Assembly: GCA_903861645.1 (NCBI GenBank) | Contig: CAIOVE010000089.1 | Coordinates: 1 to 41,546, forward strand | Direction of reading: 5' to 3' | Source: an uncultured Hyphomicrobiales bacterium | GTDB taxonomy: Bacteria; Pseudomonadota; Alphaproteobacteria; Rhizobiales; Beijerinckiaceae | Length of the DNA: 41,546 nucleotides | In this document: piece by piece, positions 23,122 through 32,463 of the stretch | Numbering within the stretch: position 1 is the first letter of the stretch | Layout: each line of letters opens with the position of its first letter | The notes under the pieces: generated by a model | What the model was told of the DNA's origin: nothing | The model's database searches: none | Seen by the model: only the letters and a program-made list of their open reading frames with translations | Program-made: the position numbers and the translations under genes

Positions 23122-24687
23122 ATGTACAGGGATCTCTTTTCCGTCGCCGGCCTGACCCTGCTGTCGCGCGTGACGGGATTCCTGCGCGACGTGGTCCTCG
23201 GCGCGGTTCTCGGCGCGGGATTGCTGGCCGACGCGTTTTACGTCGCCTTTCGCCTGCCCAACCATTTCCGCGCGATCTTCGGCGAGGGCGCCTTCAACGC
23301 CGCCTTCGTGCCCTCCTATTCCCGCGTGCTGGAAACCGAGGGCGCCGCCGAGGCGAAGGCTTTTTCAAGCCAGATACTGACGCTCCTGTTCGCCTCGCAG
23401 GTCGTTCTGCTGGCGCTGGCCTGGGCCTTCACGCCCGGCCTCGTGCGCCTGCTCGCGCCGGGCTTTGAAAGCGATCCGGCGAAATTCGATCTCGCCGTGT
23501 CGCTGACGCGCATCACCTTTCCCTATCTGATGTGCGTGACGCTCGCGACGCTTTACACCGGCGCGCTGAACGCCAACCGCCGTTTCGCCGCGGGCGCCTT
23601 TCGCCCGGTGTTGATGAACATAGCCATGGTCGTCGCGCTGGCCGCGACATTTCTTTTGCCCAACGCGGGTTACGCGGCGGCCTTGGGCGTCTGCCTCGCC
23701 GGCGTTTGCGAACTCGGCTGGATCATGGTCGCGGCGAAACGCGCCGACACGCTTGGCGCGCTGACGCGGCCGCGCTGGACGCCCGACGTCAAACAGTTCT
23801 TCACGGCGCTGCTGCCAGCGGTGATCGGCTCGGCGGGCTTCCAGATCGCCATCTTCGCCGACACGATCATCGCCTCGCTTCTGCCAACCGGCGCGGTATC
23901 TTCAATCTATTACGCCGACCGCATCTATCAGTTGCCGATCGGCGTCATCGGCATCGCGGCGGGCACGGTCCTGCTGCCGGAAATGAGCCGCCGCTTCGCC
24001 GCGGGCGACGATGGCGCCGCCTTCCACGCGCAAAACCGCACGATGGCGCTGACGATCGCGCTTGGCGCGCCCTTCGTCGTCGCCTTCGCGCTGATGCCGC
24101 TCGACATCATGCGCGCGGCCTTCCTGCGCGGACGCTTCACGGAGGAAGCCGCGAGCGCCTCGGCCGCGGTGCTGTCGGCCTACGACTTCGGCCTGCTCGC
24201 CATCGTGCTCATCGCCTCGGCCCGCGCCAGCTTTCAATCCAGGGGCGACACGCGCACGCCAATGATGGTGTCGCTGGCGGCGGTCGCGCTCAATGTCGGG
24301 CTGAAGATCGCGCTGTATCAACCCTTCGGCGCCGCCGGCCTCGCGCTGGCGACGTCCGTGGGCGCGTGGATCAATTTCGGCGCGCTCGTTTTTCTCGCCT
24401 TGCGGCAAGGCTCGATGCGGCCCGACGCGATCCTCTTGAAGGTCTGCGGTTGCGTCGCCGCCGCCTGCCTCGCGCTGGCGATGGTCGTGCTCCTGGGCCG
24501 CGACATGGCCATGGCGGCGGCGAACGCCATCGGCTTCCTGCGAACGGAAATAGCGGTATCCTTGCTGAGCGGCGCCGGCCTCGTCGCCTATGGCGTCGCG
24601 CTGCTGGCGCTGTTCAGGGCGTTCGGCATTCGTCTCGCGCGCCCGCGGGCCACGAAAGTCGACGCCGCGCCAGCTTCGGAGGGTTAG
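23122..24687 (+). CDS. murJ: Lipid II flippase MurJ (MviN)
   Basis: This 521-aa protein has about fourteen membrane segments and belongs to the MOP superfamily. It flips lipid II across the inner membrane for peptidoglycan synthesis. The N-terminus shows the family pattern TLLSRVTGFLRDVVLGAVLG, then ADAFYVAFRLPNHFRAIFGE and GAFNAAFVPSYSR. YYADRIYQLPIGVIGIAAGT lies in the middle. Length is normal for MurJ. In many alphaproteobacteria murJ is near mutS and glnD; here mutS is 16 kb away on the other strand. It follows the glycosyltransferase gene by 6 bp and is followed 3 bp later by the HAD hydrolase. Confidence 0.96.
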   Translation: MYRDLFSVAGLTLLSRVTGFLRDVVLGAVLGAGLLADAFYVAFRLPNHFRAIFGEGAFNAAFVPSYSRVLETEGAAEAKAFSSQILTLLFASQVVLLALAWAFTPGLVRLLAPGFESDPAKFDLAVSLTRITFPYLMCVTLATLYTGALNANRRFAAGAFRPVLMNIAMVVALAATFLLPNAGYAAALGVCLAGVCELGWIMVAAKRADTLGALTRPRWTPDVKQFFTALLPAVIGSAGFQIAIFADTIIASLLPTGAVSSIYYADRIYQLPIGVIGIAAGTVLLPEMSRRFAAGDDGAAFHAQNRTMALTIALGAPFVVAFALMPLDIMRAAFLRGRFTEEAASASAAVLSAYDFGLLAIVLIASARASFQSRGDTRTPMMVSLAAVALNVGLKIALYQPFGAAGLALATSVGAWINFGALVFLALRQGSMRPDAILLKVCGCVAAACLALAMVVLLGRDMAMAAANAIGFLRTEIAVSLLSGAGLVAYGVALLALFRAFGIRLARPRATKVDAAPASEG

Positions 24688-24690
24688 ACG

Positions 24691-25359
24691 ATGGCCTTGG
24701 CGAAAGCCTATGTGTTCGACGCCTACGGCACCCTGTTCGACGTACACTCGGCGGTGGCGCACCATCGCGACGCCATTGGTCCGAAAGCCGACGCCATCTC
24801 CGATCTCTGGCGAACCAAGCAACTCGAATACACGTGGACGCGCACGCTCATGGGCGCTTGGCTCGATTTTCGCGCGTTGACGGCGATGGCGCTCGATTTC
24901 GCCGCGGCGAAACACGGCGGCCTGCCCGCCGGCCTGCGGGAAAATTTGCTCGCGGCCTATGAAACCCTCGACGCCTTCGCAGATGTCGCGCCCACGCTCG
25001 CGGCGTTGAAGGCGGCGGGCGTGAAAACGGCGATCCTGTCGAACGGAACGCGCGACATGCTCGCCAATGCGGTGGCCTCCGCCGGCATCGGCCAATGGCT
25101 CGACGCCTGCCTGTCCATTGACGAAATCCGCGCGTTCAAGACGACGCCCGCCGCCTATGAACTGGTCGAGCGCCATCTCGGCGCCGCGCCATCGGAGGTC
25201 TCGTTTCAATCCTCCAACCGCTGGGATATCGCGGGCGCCGTCGCTTTCGGCTTTCGTGGCGTCTGGATCAACAGAACCGGCCAGCCGGACGAATATATGG
25301 ACCTTCCGCCCGCCCGTGTCCTGCCAGGACTGGGCGGTCTGCTGGCCGACCATGACTGA
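24691..25359 (+). CDS. Haloacid dehalogenase type II-like HAD hydrolase
   Basis: This 222-aa protein matches L-2-haloacid dehalogenases at every known active-site position: Asp10 and Thr14 (FDAYGTLFD), Arg41, Ser117-Asn118 (LSNGT), Lys150 (FKTTPAAYELV), and Ser175-Asn176 with Asp179 (SSNRWDIAGA). Such enzymes hydrolyse 2-haloalkanoates with inversion at C2. The full set of residues supports real dehalogenase chemistry rather than phosphatase activity, though genomes often carry such genes with no known halogenated substrate. The ATG follows a GGAGGG site and lies 3 bp after murJ. The next gene, panC, is 47 bp downstream. Confidence 0.9.
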   Translation: MALAKAYVFDAYGTLFDVHSAVAHHRDAIGPKADAISDLWRTKQLEYTWTRTLMGAWLDFRALTAMALDFAAAKHGGLPAGLRENLLAAYETLDAFADVAPTLAALKAAGVKTAILSNGTRDMLANAVASAGIGQWLDACLSIDEIRAFKTTPAAYELVERHLGAAPSEVSFQSSNRWDIAGAVAFGFRGVWINRTGQPDEYMDLPPARVLPGLGGLLADHD

Positions 25360-25406
25360 TCCAAAGTCGGCTTGCGGCCAGACCCTTTTCGGTTGAAATA
25401 GCCCCC

Positions 25407-26264
25407 ATGAAAGCACCCGAGGTCATCGAAACCGTCGACGCGCTCCGCGCCCGGGTCCGCGCCTGGCGCGCGGCGGGCGATACGGTCGCGCTCGTGCCCA
25501 CCATGGGGGCGCTGCACGCCGGCCACGTTTCGCTCGTGGAACTGGCCCGCCGGCGCGCGCGACGGGTGATCGTCTCGGTCTTCGTCAACCCGACGCAGTT
25601 CGGACCGAACGAGGATTTCGCCCGTTATCCGCGCCCCTTCGGAGCCGACCTCGACAAGCTCGCCATGGCGCAGGCCGACGTCGTCTTTCACCCGGACGCC
25701 TCGGAAATGTATCCCGAGGGCTTCGCGACGACGATTTCGCTGGCGGGCCCCGCCGCCGCCGGGCTCGAGGACAAGTTCCGGCCGACCCACTTTCAGGGCG
25801 TCGCCACCATCGTCGCCAAGTTGCTGCTGCAACCCCTGCCCGACGTCGCCATCTTCGGCGAGAAGGATTTTCAGCAACTGGCCGTCATCCGGCAACTGGC
25901 GCGCGATCTTCACCTGCCCGTCGAGATCGTTGGCGCGCCGACCATGCGCGAGGCGGATGGCCTCGCCCTGTCGTCACGCAACATCTATCTCGACGAGCGC
26001 CAGCGCAAATTCGCGCCGAACCTCCATCAGGCCATGCAATGGGCGGCCGGGCGCATCCGCGCGGGCGAACCCGTCGAGCTCGCCGTGCGCGAGGCGGCGG
26101 CGGCGATCTCGGCGGCGGGTTTCGTGATTGATTATCTCGAGGTCCGCGACGCGCGCACGCTCGCGCCGCCGACGCCAGGACAAAAGCCCGGCGAGTTGCG
26201 GCTGCTCGCCGCGGCGCGCCTTGGAACCACGCGGCTGATCGACAACATCGCCGTTGGCGACTGA
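25407..26264 (+). CDS. panC: Pantothenate synthetase
   Basis: This 285-aa cytoplasmic enzyme joins pantoate and beta-alanine with ATP to make pantothenate, the CoA precursor. The nucleotidyltransferase signature VPTMGALHAGHVSL (HxGH type) is near residue 31, followed by VSVFVNPTQFGPNEDF. GEKDFQQLAVIRQL is near 150, and READGLALSSRNIYL is the KMSKS-like region. The length is normal. panB follows after 15 bp on the same strand, so the two steps of the branch are co-transcribed. Confidence 0.97.
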   Translation: MKAPEVIETVDALRARVRAWRAAGDTVALVPTMGALHAGHVSLVELARRRARRVIVSVFVNPTQFGPNEDFARYPRPFGADLDKLAMAQADVVFHPDASEMYPEGFATTISLAGPAAAGLEDKFRPTHFQGVATIVAKLLLQPLPDVAIFGEKDFQQLAVIRQLARDLHLPVEIVGAPTMREADGLALSSRNIYLDERQRKFAPNLHQAMQWAAGRIRAGEPVELAVREAAAAISAAGFVIDYLEVRDARTLAPPTPGQKPGELRLLAAARLGTTRLIDNIAVGD

Positions 26265-26279
26265 AAAGGGGCGGCGCGA

Positions 26280-27095
26280 ATGGCCTATCTGGAAGACCTA
26301 AAGCCCCTGAAGCTCGGCGACATCGCCCGCATGCGCGCGAATGGCGAGAAGATCGCCATGCTGACGAGCTACGACGCCAGCTTCGCCGCGATGCTCGACC
26401 GCTGCGGCGTCGACGTGGTTCTGGTCGGCGACAGTCTGGGCAATGTCGTGCAGGGACGGCCCACCACACTGTCCGTCACGCTCGAACACATGATCTATCA
26501 CACGGAATGTGTTTTCGCCGGCATGAAGCGTGGCTTTCTCATCGCCGACATGCCTTTCGGCTCCTACCACGAGAGCCCCTCGCAGGCGATGCGCAACGCC
26601 GCGCTGCTGATGGCGACGGGCGCGCAAATGGTGAAGATCGAGGGCGGCGCCTACATGGCCGAGACCGTGCGGTTTCTCGTCGAGCGCGGCATTCCCGTCT
26701 GCGCGCATATCGGCCTGACGCCGCAATCCGTGCATCAGCTTGGCGGCTACCGCGTTCAGGGCAAGGGCGAGGCGGCGGCAACGCGCATGAAAGCGGACGC
26801 GCTCGCGCTGGAACAGGCGGGCGCCGCGATGATGGTGATCGAGATGACGCCGTCGGACGTCGCCGGCGCGATCACGAAATCGCTGCGATCCTGCGCCACG
26901 ATCGGCATTGGCGCCGGACCCGATTGCGACGGACAGGTGCTCGTGTTGCATGATATGATCGGCGTTTTCCCCGGCAAGCGTCCGCGGTTCGTCAAGGACT
27001 TCATACCCGGGACTGGCACGATCGAAGGGGCCATCAAGGCCTATGTCGCGGCGGTGAAGAGCGGCGCCTTTCCGGCGCCGGAACACGGTTACTGA
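26280..27095 (+). CDS. panB: 3-methyl-2-oxobutanoate hydroxymethyltransferase
   Basis: This 271-aa enzyme transfers a hydroxymethyl group from methylene-tetrahydrofolate to ketoisovalerate, making ketopantoate. Motifs are [30 protein letters not shown] (metal-binding Asp), [23 protein letters not shown] and [10 protein letters not shown], and [20 protein letters not shown] near the C-terminus. The fold is a TIM barrel and the enzyme usually forms a decamer. It is 15 bp after panC. Ketopantoate reductase (panE) is not in the window. Confidence 0.97.
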   Translation: MAYLEDLKPLKLGDIARMRANGEKIAMLTSYDASFAAMLDRCGVDVVLVGDSLGNVVQGRPTTLSVTLEHMIYHTECVFAGMKRGFLIADMPFGSYHESPSQAMRNAALLMATGAQMVKIEGGAYMAETVRFLVERGIPVCAHIGLTPQSVHQLGGYRVQGKGEAAATRMKADALALEQAGAAMMVIEMTPSDVAGAITKSLRSCATIGIGAGPDCDGQVLVLHDMIGVFPGKRPRFVKDFIPGTGTIEGAIKAYVAAVKSGAFPAPEHGY

Positions 27096-27145
27096 ACACG
27101 CGCCGGCGCGAACAACGCGCTGGTCTGAATCCTTGGGAGGCGAAC

Positions 27146-28150
27146 TTGAATCCATTGCGATGGCTGGTGGCGTTTTTGACGATGGGCCTCGCGCTGCCGG
27201 CGATGGCGCGCGACATCGACAAGGCGCTGATCGAGGCCGCGAAAAAGGAAGGCAAGCTCGTTTTCTACACCTCCTATGTCACGCCGCAGATGCACGCAGC
27301 GGTCAAGGACGGCTTTGAAAAGACCTTCGGCATCACCGTCGATCTGCTGAACGTGCGCGCCAGCGAACTCAACGAGCGCGTGCGCGCCGAACAGGCCGCG
27401 GGACGCTTCCTCGGCGACGTCGTGCAGCATGGGCAGGCGTCGATCAACCGCTTCACGCAGGCGGGCAACACGCAGCCGCTTGGCGCGATAGCCGCGGCGG
27501 AAGACCTCATCGATGGTCAGCCCGCGGAACCCAATCAGATCGGTTCCTTCATCGGCGCCTACGCCATCCTCGCCAACGCCAATCTCGTGAAGCCCGCCGA
27601 CGAGCCGAAAAGCTGGCTCGACCTGCTCGACCCCAAATGGAAGGGCAAGATCCTCACCGACGACATGCGCGCGGCGGGCGGCGGCAACGCGGTGTTCTCC
27701 GCGACCTATTCGGCGCTGGGCGAGGATTTCCATCGCAAGCTCGCCGCCAACGACGTGACCATCTCGCGCGACGTCGGCGAGGCGGAGCGCCGCGCGGCGC
27801 GCGGCGAATTCTCGCTCTACATGCCGCAGGTCTCCTCCGACCTGACGGGGTTGCGCGGCCTGCCGGTGCGGCTCGTCGTGCCGAAGGAAGGCATAGCGTA
27901 CGTGCGCCTCGATCTCGCCTTTCTCAAGAACGCGCCGCACCCGAACGCGGCGCGGCTGTTCATCGAATACTATCTGTCCGAGGCCAATCAGCAACGCATC
28001 GCGGCGTGGGGCGTGCTGCCAGTGATCAAGGGCGCCGACAGCGCGCTGCCGCCGGAAGTCCAGCCCATGGCGAAGGCGAAGTTCATGGGCACCATCGTCG
28101 CCGACACGCAACAGAAGATGCTCGATCTCGCGACGGCGATATACAAATAA
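27146..28150 (+). CDS. Periplasmic substrate-binding protein of an ABC transporter, orphan
   Basis: This 334-aa protein starts with a signal peptide (MNPLRWLVAFLTMGLALPAMA, probable cut after residue 21). The rest is a type II periplasmic binding fold of the iron/thiamine/polyamine class: AAKKEGKLVFYTSYVTPQM, then PKSWLDLLDPKWKGKI and HPNAARLFIEYYLSEANQQ. The start is TTG with a perfect GGGAGG site 5 bp upstream. No permease or ATPase gene is next to it, so it must use a transporter encoded elsewhere or act as a sensor. The MetE-like gene follows after 14 bp in the same transcript. The ligand is unknown. Confidence 0.88.
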   Translation: MNPLRWLVAFLTMGLALPAMARDIDKALIEAAKKEGKLVFYTSYVTPQMHAAVKDGFEKTFGITVDLLNVRASELNERVRAEQAAGRFLGDVVQHGQASINRFTQAGNTQPLGAIAAAEDLIDGQPAEPNQIGSFIGAYAILANANLVKPADEPKSWLDLLDPKWKGKILTDDMRAAGGGNAVFSATYSALGEDFHRKLAANDVTISRDVGEAERRAARGEFSLYMPQVSSDLTGLRGLPVRLVVPKEGIAYVRLDLAFLKNAPHPNAARLFIEYYLSEANQQRIAAWGVLPVIKGADSALPPEVQPMAKAKFMGTIVADTQQKMLDLATAIYK

Positions 28151-28164
28151 CGGAGGAGGCTGCC

Positions 28165-29304
28165 ATGACCGACCAGTCAAACGCGAAAGCCCGGTTCATC
28201 CCGCCTTTCAAGGCGGACGTGGTCGGATCATTGTTGCGGCCGCGCGAGATCATCGAGGCGCGCGCGGCCCATGGCGCGGGACACATCACGCGCGAGGAAC
28301 TCTGGAAAATCGAAAGCTCCTGCGTCGCGCGCGCGGTGGCGTTGCAGAAAGCCGCCGGGCTGCAAGTCTGCACCGACGGCGAATATCACCGTCGTCACTG
28401 GTTCATGGATTTCGTCGAGCGCATCGAGGGCGTCGCCTTCGAGGGCGGCCTCAAAACAACCTTCCAGACCGAAAGCGGCCCCATAGAATTCGCGCCCCCG
28501 CGCGTCATCACGAAAGGCAAGCTGAAGCGCGTCCGCCCGCTGGCGCTGCGCGAATTCGAGGATGTCGCGCCGCTCGCGCGCGAGGCCGGCCTGACGGCCA
28601 AGCAGGTGATGCCCTCGCCCACCCTGCTGCATTTCCGCAGCGGCCGCTCGGGCGTCGATTTCCACGCCTATCCCGACATCGCCGAATATTTCGCCGACCT
28701 CGCGCGCGTCTATCGCGAGGAAATCGCCGCGCTGTACGAGGCGGGTTGCCGCTATGTGCAGATCGACGAAACGAATTTTCCATTTCTGTGCGACCCGAAG
28801 CTCCACGACCACGTGCGCTCGATCGGCGAGGATCCGCAAACCATCCAGCATACCTATGCGAAATTGCTGAACGACGTGACGCGCGACCGGCCCGCCGACA
28901 TGCGCGTGTGCGTGCATATGTGCCGCGGCAATCACGAAAGCGCCTGGGTCGCCTCGGGCGGCTATGAACCCGTCGCCGAAGTGGCCTTCGGCCAGATCGA
29001 CGTCGACGGATTCTTCCTCGAATACGACACCGATCGCGCCGGCGGCTTCGAGCCCCTGCGCCATTTATCCGGCGACAAGGTCGCCGTGCTCGGCCTCGTC
29101 ACCAGCAAGAAGCCGCAACTTGAAAGCAAGGACGTTCTCAAGCGGCGCATCGACGAAGCGTCGAAATTCGTGCCGCTGGAGCGCCTCGCGCTGTCGCCGC
29201 AATGCGGTTTCGCCTCGACCATCGGCGGCAACCGGCTCACCGAGGACGACGAGAAGCGCAAGCTCGAACTCGTCGTCGAGGTGGCCCGCGAGGTTTGGGG
29301 CTGA
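28165..29304 (+). CDS. MetE C-terminal-like (cobalamin-independent) methyltransferase
   Basis: This 379-aa protein corresponds to the C-terminal catalytic barrel of cobalamin-independent methionine synthase. The zinc site is complete by alignment: His251 and Cys253 (VHMCRGN), Glu286 (FFLEYDTD) and Cys347 (LSPQCGFA). Asp201-Glu202 (QIDETNF) is also kept. The N-terminal half of MetE is missing, as in YxjG/MetE-II proteins, some of which use methyl donors other than methyltetrahydropteroyl-glutamate. The ATG has GGAGG 7 bp upstream. It is co-transcribed with the orphan binding protein. No SAM or cobalamin riboswitch can fit in the 14-bp gap. Its real substrate is uncertain. Confidence 0.88.
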   Translation: MTDQSNAKARFIPPFKADVVGSLLRPREIIEARAAHGAGHITREELWKIESSCVARAVALQKAAGLQVCTDGEYHRRHWFMDFVERIEGVAFEGGLKTTFQTESGPIEFAPPRVITKGKLKRVRPLALREFEDVAPLAREAGLTAKQVMPSPTLLHFRSGRSGVDFHAYPDIAEYFADLARVYREEIAALYEAGCRYVQIDETNFPFLCDPKLHDHVRSIGEDPQTIQHTYAKLLNDVTRDRPADMRVCVHMCRGNHESAWVASGGYEPVAEVAFGQIDVDGFFLEYDTDRAGGFEPLRHLSGDKVAVLGLVTSKKPQLESKDVLKRRIDEASKFVPLERLALSPQCGFASTIGGNRLTEDDEKRKLELVVEVAREVWG

Positions 29305-29309
29305 AGCCC

Positions 29310-30692
29310 CTACTTCGCCAGCGCGTCGAGCACTCGCGCCCAGCTACGCGCGCCCTTGTGGAACGACGACAGCTCGTATTTCTCGTTCGGCGAGTGAATG
29401 CGATCGTCGTCGAGGCCGAAACCGATCATCAGCGAATCCATGCCAAGGCCGCGCTTGAATTCCCCGACAATGGGAATGGAGCCGCCCGATCCGCCGACGA
29501 CCGGCTCCTTGCCCCACTCCTGCGCCAGCGCGCGCCGCGCGCGGCTGAGCATCTCCGAAGAAAACGGCAGTTGCAGCGCGGGCGAGGCGCCCTGGCGCTG
29601 GAATTCCGCGCGGCAATCGGCGGGCAGGCGCGCGCGCACGAAATCACGAAAGGCGTCGAGCACCTTCTCGGCGTCCTGCCGGCCAACAAGACGGAATGAA
29701 ACCTTCGCGCTCGCCTGCGCCGGCAGAACGGTTTTCGATCCCGCGCCCTGATAGCCGCCCGTGACGCCGTTGACGTCGCAGGTCGGGCGCGACCAGATCA
29801 TCTCAAGCACGCTCCGGCCCGCCTCGCCCGCGGGCGTCGACAGGCCCACGGCGCCGAGAAAGTCGCTGCCCTTGAAGGGAATTTGCCGCCACTGTTCCGC
29901 GACATCCTCGGGCAATTCCGCCACGCCGTCGTAGAAACCCGGCAGGGTCACGCGGCCCTGGTCGTCGTGAAGGTCCGCGATGACGCGAGACAGGACGTGA
30001 ATGGGATTGACCGCGGCGCCGCCGAACAGGCCCGAATGCAGATCGCGCGCGGCGGCGCGGATCGTCACTTCCTCCAGCGCCAGCCCGCGCAACATCGCCG
30101 TGATCATCGGCGTGTCGCGATCCCACATGTTGGTGTCGCACACCAGCATGAGGTCGGCGCGCAGTTCGTCCTTGTTCGCCGCCAGAAAAGCCGGCAGCGA
30201 GGGCGATCCCGTTTCCTCCTCGCCCTCGAACAGAAGGGTGACATGGCACGGCAACCCGCCCGCCTGCATGAAGCCGCGGCAAGCCTCGACGAAGGTCATC
30301 AACTGACCCTTGTCGTCCGCGGCGCCGCGCGCGACGATGCGCTTGCCCGTCGGCGCGTCGGCCATGCGCGGCGCGAAGGGTTCGGTCTCCCAGAGTTCCA
30401 GTGGATCGGCGGGCTGCACGTCGTAATGTCCGTAGAACAACACATGCGGCGCGTCGCGTCGGCTGGACTTCGCGTGGCCGACAACCATGGGATGCCCCGC
30501 GGTTTCGCGCGTCGACGCCTCGAAACCGACGCTCTTGAGTTCGTCGACGAGCCAGGCCGCCGCCCGCGCGCAATCATCCTTGTGCGCGGGATCGGTCGAG
30601 ACCGATGGAATTTCGATCAGGCCAAACAGGCGCTTCAGCGCGTCGTCGAGATTGGCGTCGATGCGCGCGAGGGCGTCGTCGAGGACGGGCAT
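29310..30692 (-). CDS. M20 family dipeptidase
   Basis: This 460-aa zinc metallopeptidase has the first metal ligand in FYGHYDVQP, the bridging Asp in ARGAADDKGQL and the catalytic Glu pair in EGEEETGSPSL. A dimerisation/lid domain (about 190-390) carries ARDLHSGLFGG, and the last ligand His is in DRIHSPNEKYEL. This is the carnosinase-like dipeptidase group. The ATG has AGGAG upstream. The gene follows the HerA-like ATPase by 59 bp on the same strand, and its stop is 5 bp from that of the MetE-like gene. No signal peptide, so it acts in the cytoplasm. Confidence 0.93.
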   Translation of the reverse strand: MPVLDDALARIDANLDDALKRLFGLIEIPSVSTDPAHKDDCARAAAWLVDELKSVGFEASTRETAGHPMVVGHAKSSRRDAPHVLFYGHYDVQPADPLELWETEPFAPRMADAPTGKRIVARGAADDKGQLMTFVEACRGFMQAGGLPCHVTLLFEGEEETGSPSLPAFLAANKDELRADLMLVCDTNMWDRDTPMITAMLRGLALEEVTIRAAARDLHSGLFGGAAVNPIHVLSRVIADLHDDQGRVTLPGFYDGVAELPEDVAEQWRQIPFKGSDFLGAVGLSTPAGEAGRSVLEMIWSRPTCDVNGVTGGYQGAGSKTVLPAQASAKVSFRLVGRQDAEKVLDAFRDFVRARLPADCRAEFQRQGASPALQLPFSSEMLSRARRALAQEWGKEPVVGGSGGSIPIVGEFKRGLGMDSLMIGFGLDDDRIHSPNEKYELSSFHKGARSWARVLDALAK

Positions 30693-30751
30693 GGGTTTCT
30701 CCTGTGCAACGGCGTCAGGCTAATGCGACGCGACCCCGAACGCCATGATTT

Positions 30752-32299
30752 TCAGTTGCGCGACATGCCGCCGAGAATACCGCGCAGGATCGCGCGCGAA
30801 ATCTGCGTCCCCGCCGAGCGCGCAGCGGATTGAACCGCCGATCGCACGACCATTTCGCCGGTCGACATGCGCTGGCGACCGCCCGTCGAGGGCGCGCCAT
30901 GACCGAACAGCCCGCCGAGCATGCCGCCAATGGAGCCCAGCAAGCCGCCGCCCGCGCTGGCTTGCGCCGGCCCCTGCCCCGGCGCCGGTTGCGGCATGCC
31001 GCTTTCGGCGCGCGCCTTGAGGATTTCGTAGGCGGATTCGCGATCCACGGGCGTTCCGTATTTGGCGTGCAGCTCCATGCTCGCGTCGACGACGCCCTTG
31101 CGCTCGTCGGGCGTGATCGGCCCCACGCGCGAGCCCGGCGGCGCGATCAGCGCGCGCGAGACAATGGCCGGCGTGCCCTTGCCTTCCAGCATCGACACCA
31201 GCGCCTCCCCGACGGCGAGCTGCGTAATGACCTCGGCGGTGCTGAAGGCGGGATTCTGCCGGAACGTGCCAGCGGCGGCCTGCACCGCGCGCTGGTCGCG
31301 CGGCGTGAAGGCGCGCAACGCGTGCTGCGCGCGATTGCCAAGCTGGCCGAGAATGATGTCGGGCACATCGAGCGGGTTCTGCGTGACGAAATAGACGCCG
31401 ACGCCCTTCGAACGAATGAGCCTGACAACCTGCTCGATGGCCGTCATCAGGCTTTTGGGCGCGCTGTCGAAAAGCAGATGCGCCTCGTCGAAAAAGAACA
31501 CCAGCTTCGGCTTGTCGGGGTCGCCTACCTCCGGCAACGTCTCGAACAATTCCGACAGCATCCACAAAAGGAATGTCGCGTAGAGCTTCGGGCTGCGCAT
31601 CAGCTTGTCGGCCGCCAGCACGTTGATGATTCCGCGCCCGTCGCGATCGGTTCGAATGAAATCGTTGATGTCGAGCGCCGGCTCGCCGAAAAAGCTAGTC
31701 GCGCCTTGATTCTCAAGCACCAGCAACTGCCGCTGTATCGCGCCGACCGTCGAGGGCGCCACATTGCCGTAGGTTGTCGTCAACTTCGCCGCGTTATCGG
31801 AAATATATTGAAGGATGGCGCGCAAATCCTTCAGGTCGAGCAGCAGCAGGCCTTCCTCGTCCGCGACGCGGAAGGCGATGTTCAGCACGCCTTCCTGAAC
31901 GTCGTTGAGCTCCAGCAGGCGCGCGACCAACAGCGGGCCCATCTCGGCCAGCGTGGCGCGCACGGGATGGCCCTGTTCGCCAAACAGATCCCAGAAAACA
32001 ACGGGAAAACGATCCGGCGTGTAGGTCAGGCCAATGTCCTTGGCGCGCTGCACGAAGGGCGGCTTGGAATCGCCGGGCATCGCGATGCCCGACAGATCGC
32101 CCTTGACGTCGGCGGCGAACACCGCCGTGCCCGCGTCGGAGAATCCTTCCGCGAGTTTTTGCAGCGTCACCGTCTTGCCGGTGCCCGTCGCGCCCGTGAC
32201 GAGACCATGCCGATTGCCGAGCGCCAGCGTGAGATATTCGTACTTGTCGCTCTTGCCGACGAGTATCTTGCCGGCAACATCAGAGGGATCGTCGGTCAT
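30752..32299 (-). CDS. HerA-like/DUF853 P-loop ATPase
   Basis: This 515-aa protein is of the helicase HerA-like (DUF853/YjgR) family. Near the N-terminus are [20 protein letters not shown] and the Walker A motif GATGTGKT (Lys42). Walker B with Asp271-Glu272 ([12 protein letters not shown]) follows, then the sensor segment [19 protein letters not shown] and an arginine-rich [10 protein letters not shown] Pro/Gln linker leads to a Gly/Leu/Met-rich tail [19 protein letters not shown] and a final basic helix. The family's true activity is not settled; DNA translocation is assumed from homology to HerA/FtsK. ATG 32299 matches the family start; ATG 32341 is possible. Confidence 0.9.
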   Translation of the reverse strand: MTDDPSDVAGKILVGKSDKYEYLTLALGNRHGLVTGATGTGKTVTLQKLAEGFSDAGTAVFAADVKGDLSGIAMPGDSKPPFVQRAKDIGLTYTPDRFPVVFWDLFGEQGHPVRATLAEMGPLLVARLLELNDVQEGVLNIAFRVADEEGLLLLDLKDLRAILQYISDNAAKLTTTYGNVAPSTVGAIQRQLLVLENQGATSFFGEPALDINDFIRTDRDGRGIINVLAADKLMRSPKLYATFLLWMLSELFETLPEVGDPDKPKLVFFFDEAHLLFDSAPKSLMTAIEQVVRLIRSKGVGVYFVTQNPLDVPDIILGQLGNRAQHALRAFTPRDQRAVQAAAGTFRQNPAFSTAEVITQLAVGEALVSMLEGKGTPAIVSRALIAPPGSRVGPITPDERKGVVDASMELHAKYGTPVDRESAYEILKARAESGMPQPAPGQGPAQASAGGGLLGSIGGMLGGLFGHGAPSTGGRQRMSTGEMVVRSAVQSAARSAGTQISRAILRGILGGMSRN

Positions 32300-32463
32300 G
32301 TCGATTTCCGGACAATGGTCGTTGAAGGTCGAAAGCGTCATATAGAATAGCGCGTCGGCGGCCAATGCGCGAATGCCTCCACGCGATTTTTCGCGCGACG
32401 TCATGGCGCCGGCGCCGGCGCTGGGCTAGTCTGCGTCGTTGCATTCCCTCACGGAGCCCTCAT

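Noticed and set aside
23902-25416. 504-codon open frame on the minus strand
   Set aside because: Antisense to murJ and the HAD gene, with the charged His/Arg/Gly composition of a GC-rich shadow.
28151-28164. Riboswitch (SAM or cobalamin) before the MetE-like gene
   Set aside because: Only 14 bp separate it from the previous gene, so no riboswitch can fit; none was seen before mutA either.
29297-29310. GGGGC-TGAA-GCCCC at the MetE-like/M20 junction as a terminator
   Set aside because: The stem is only five pairs and no T-run follows on either strand.
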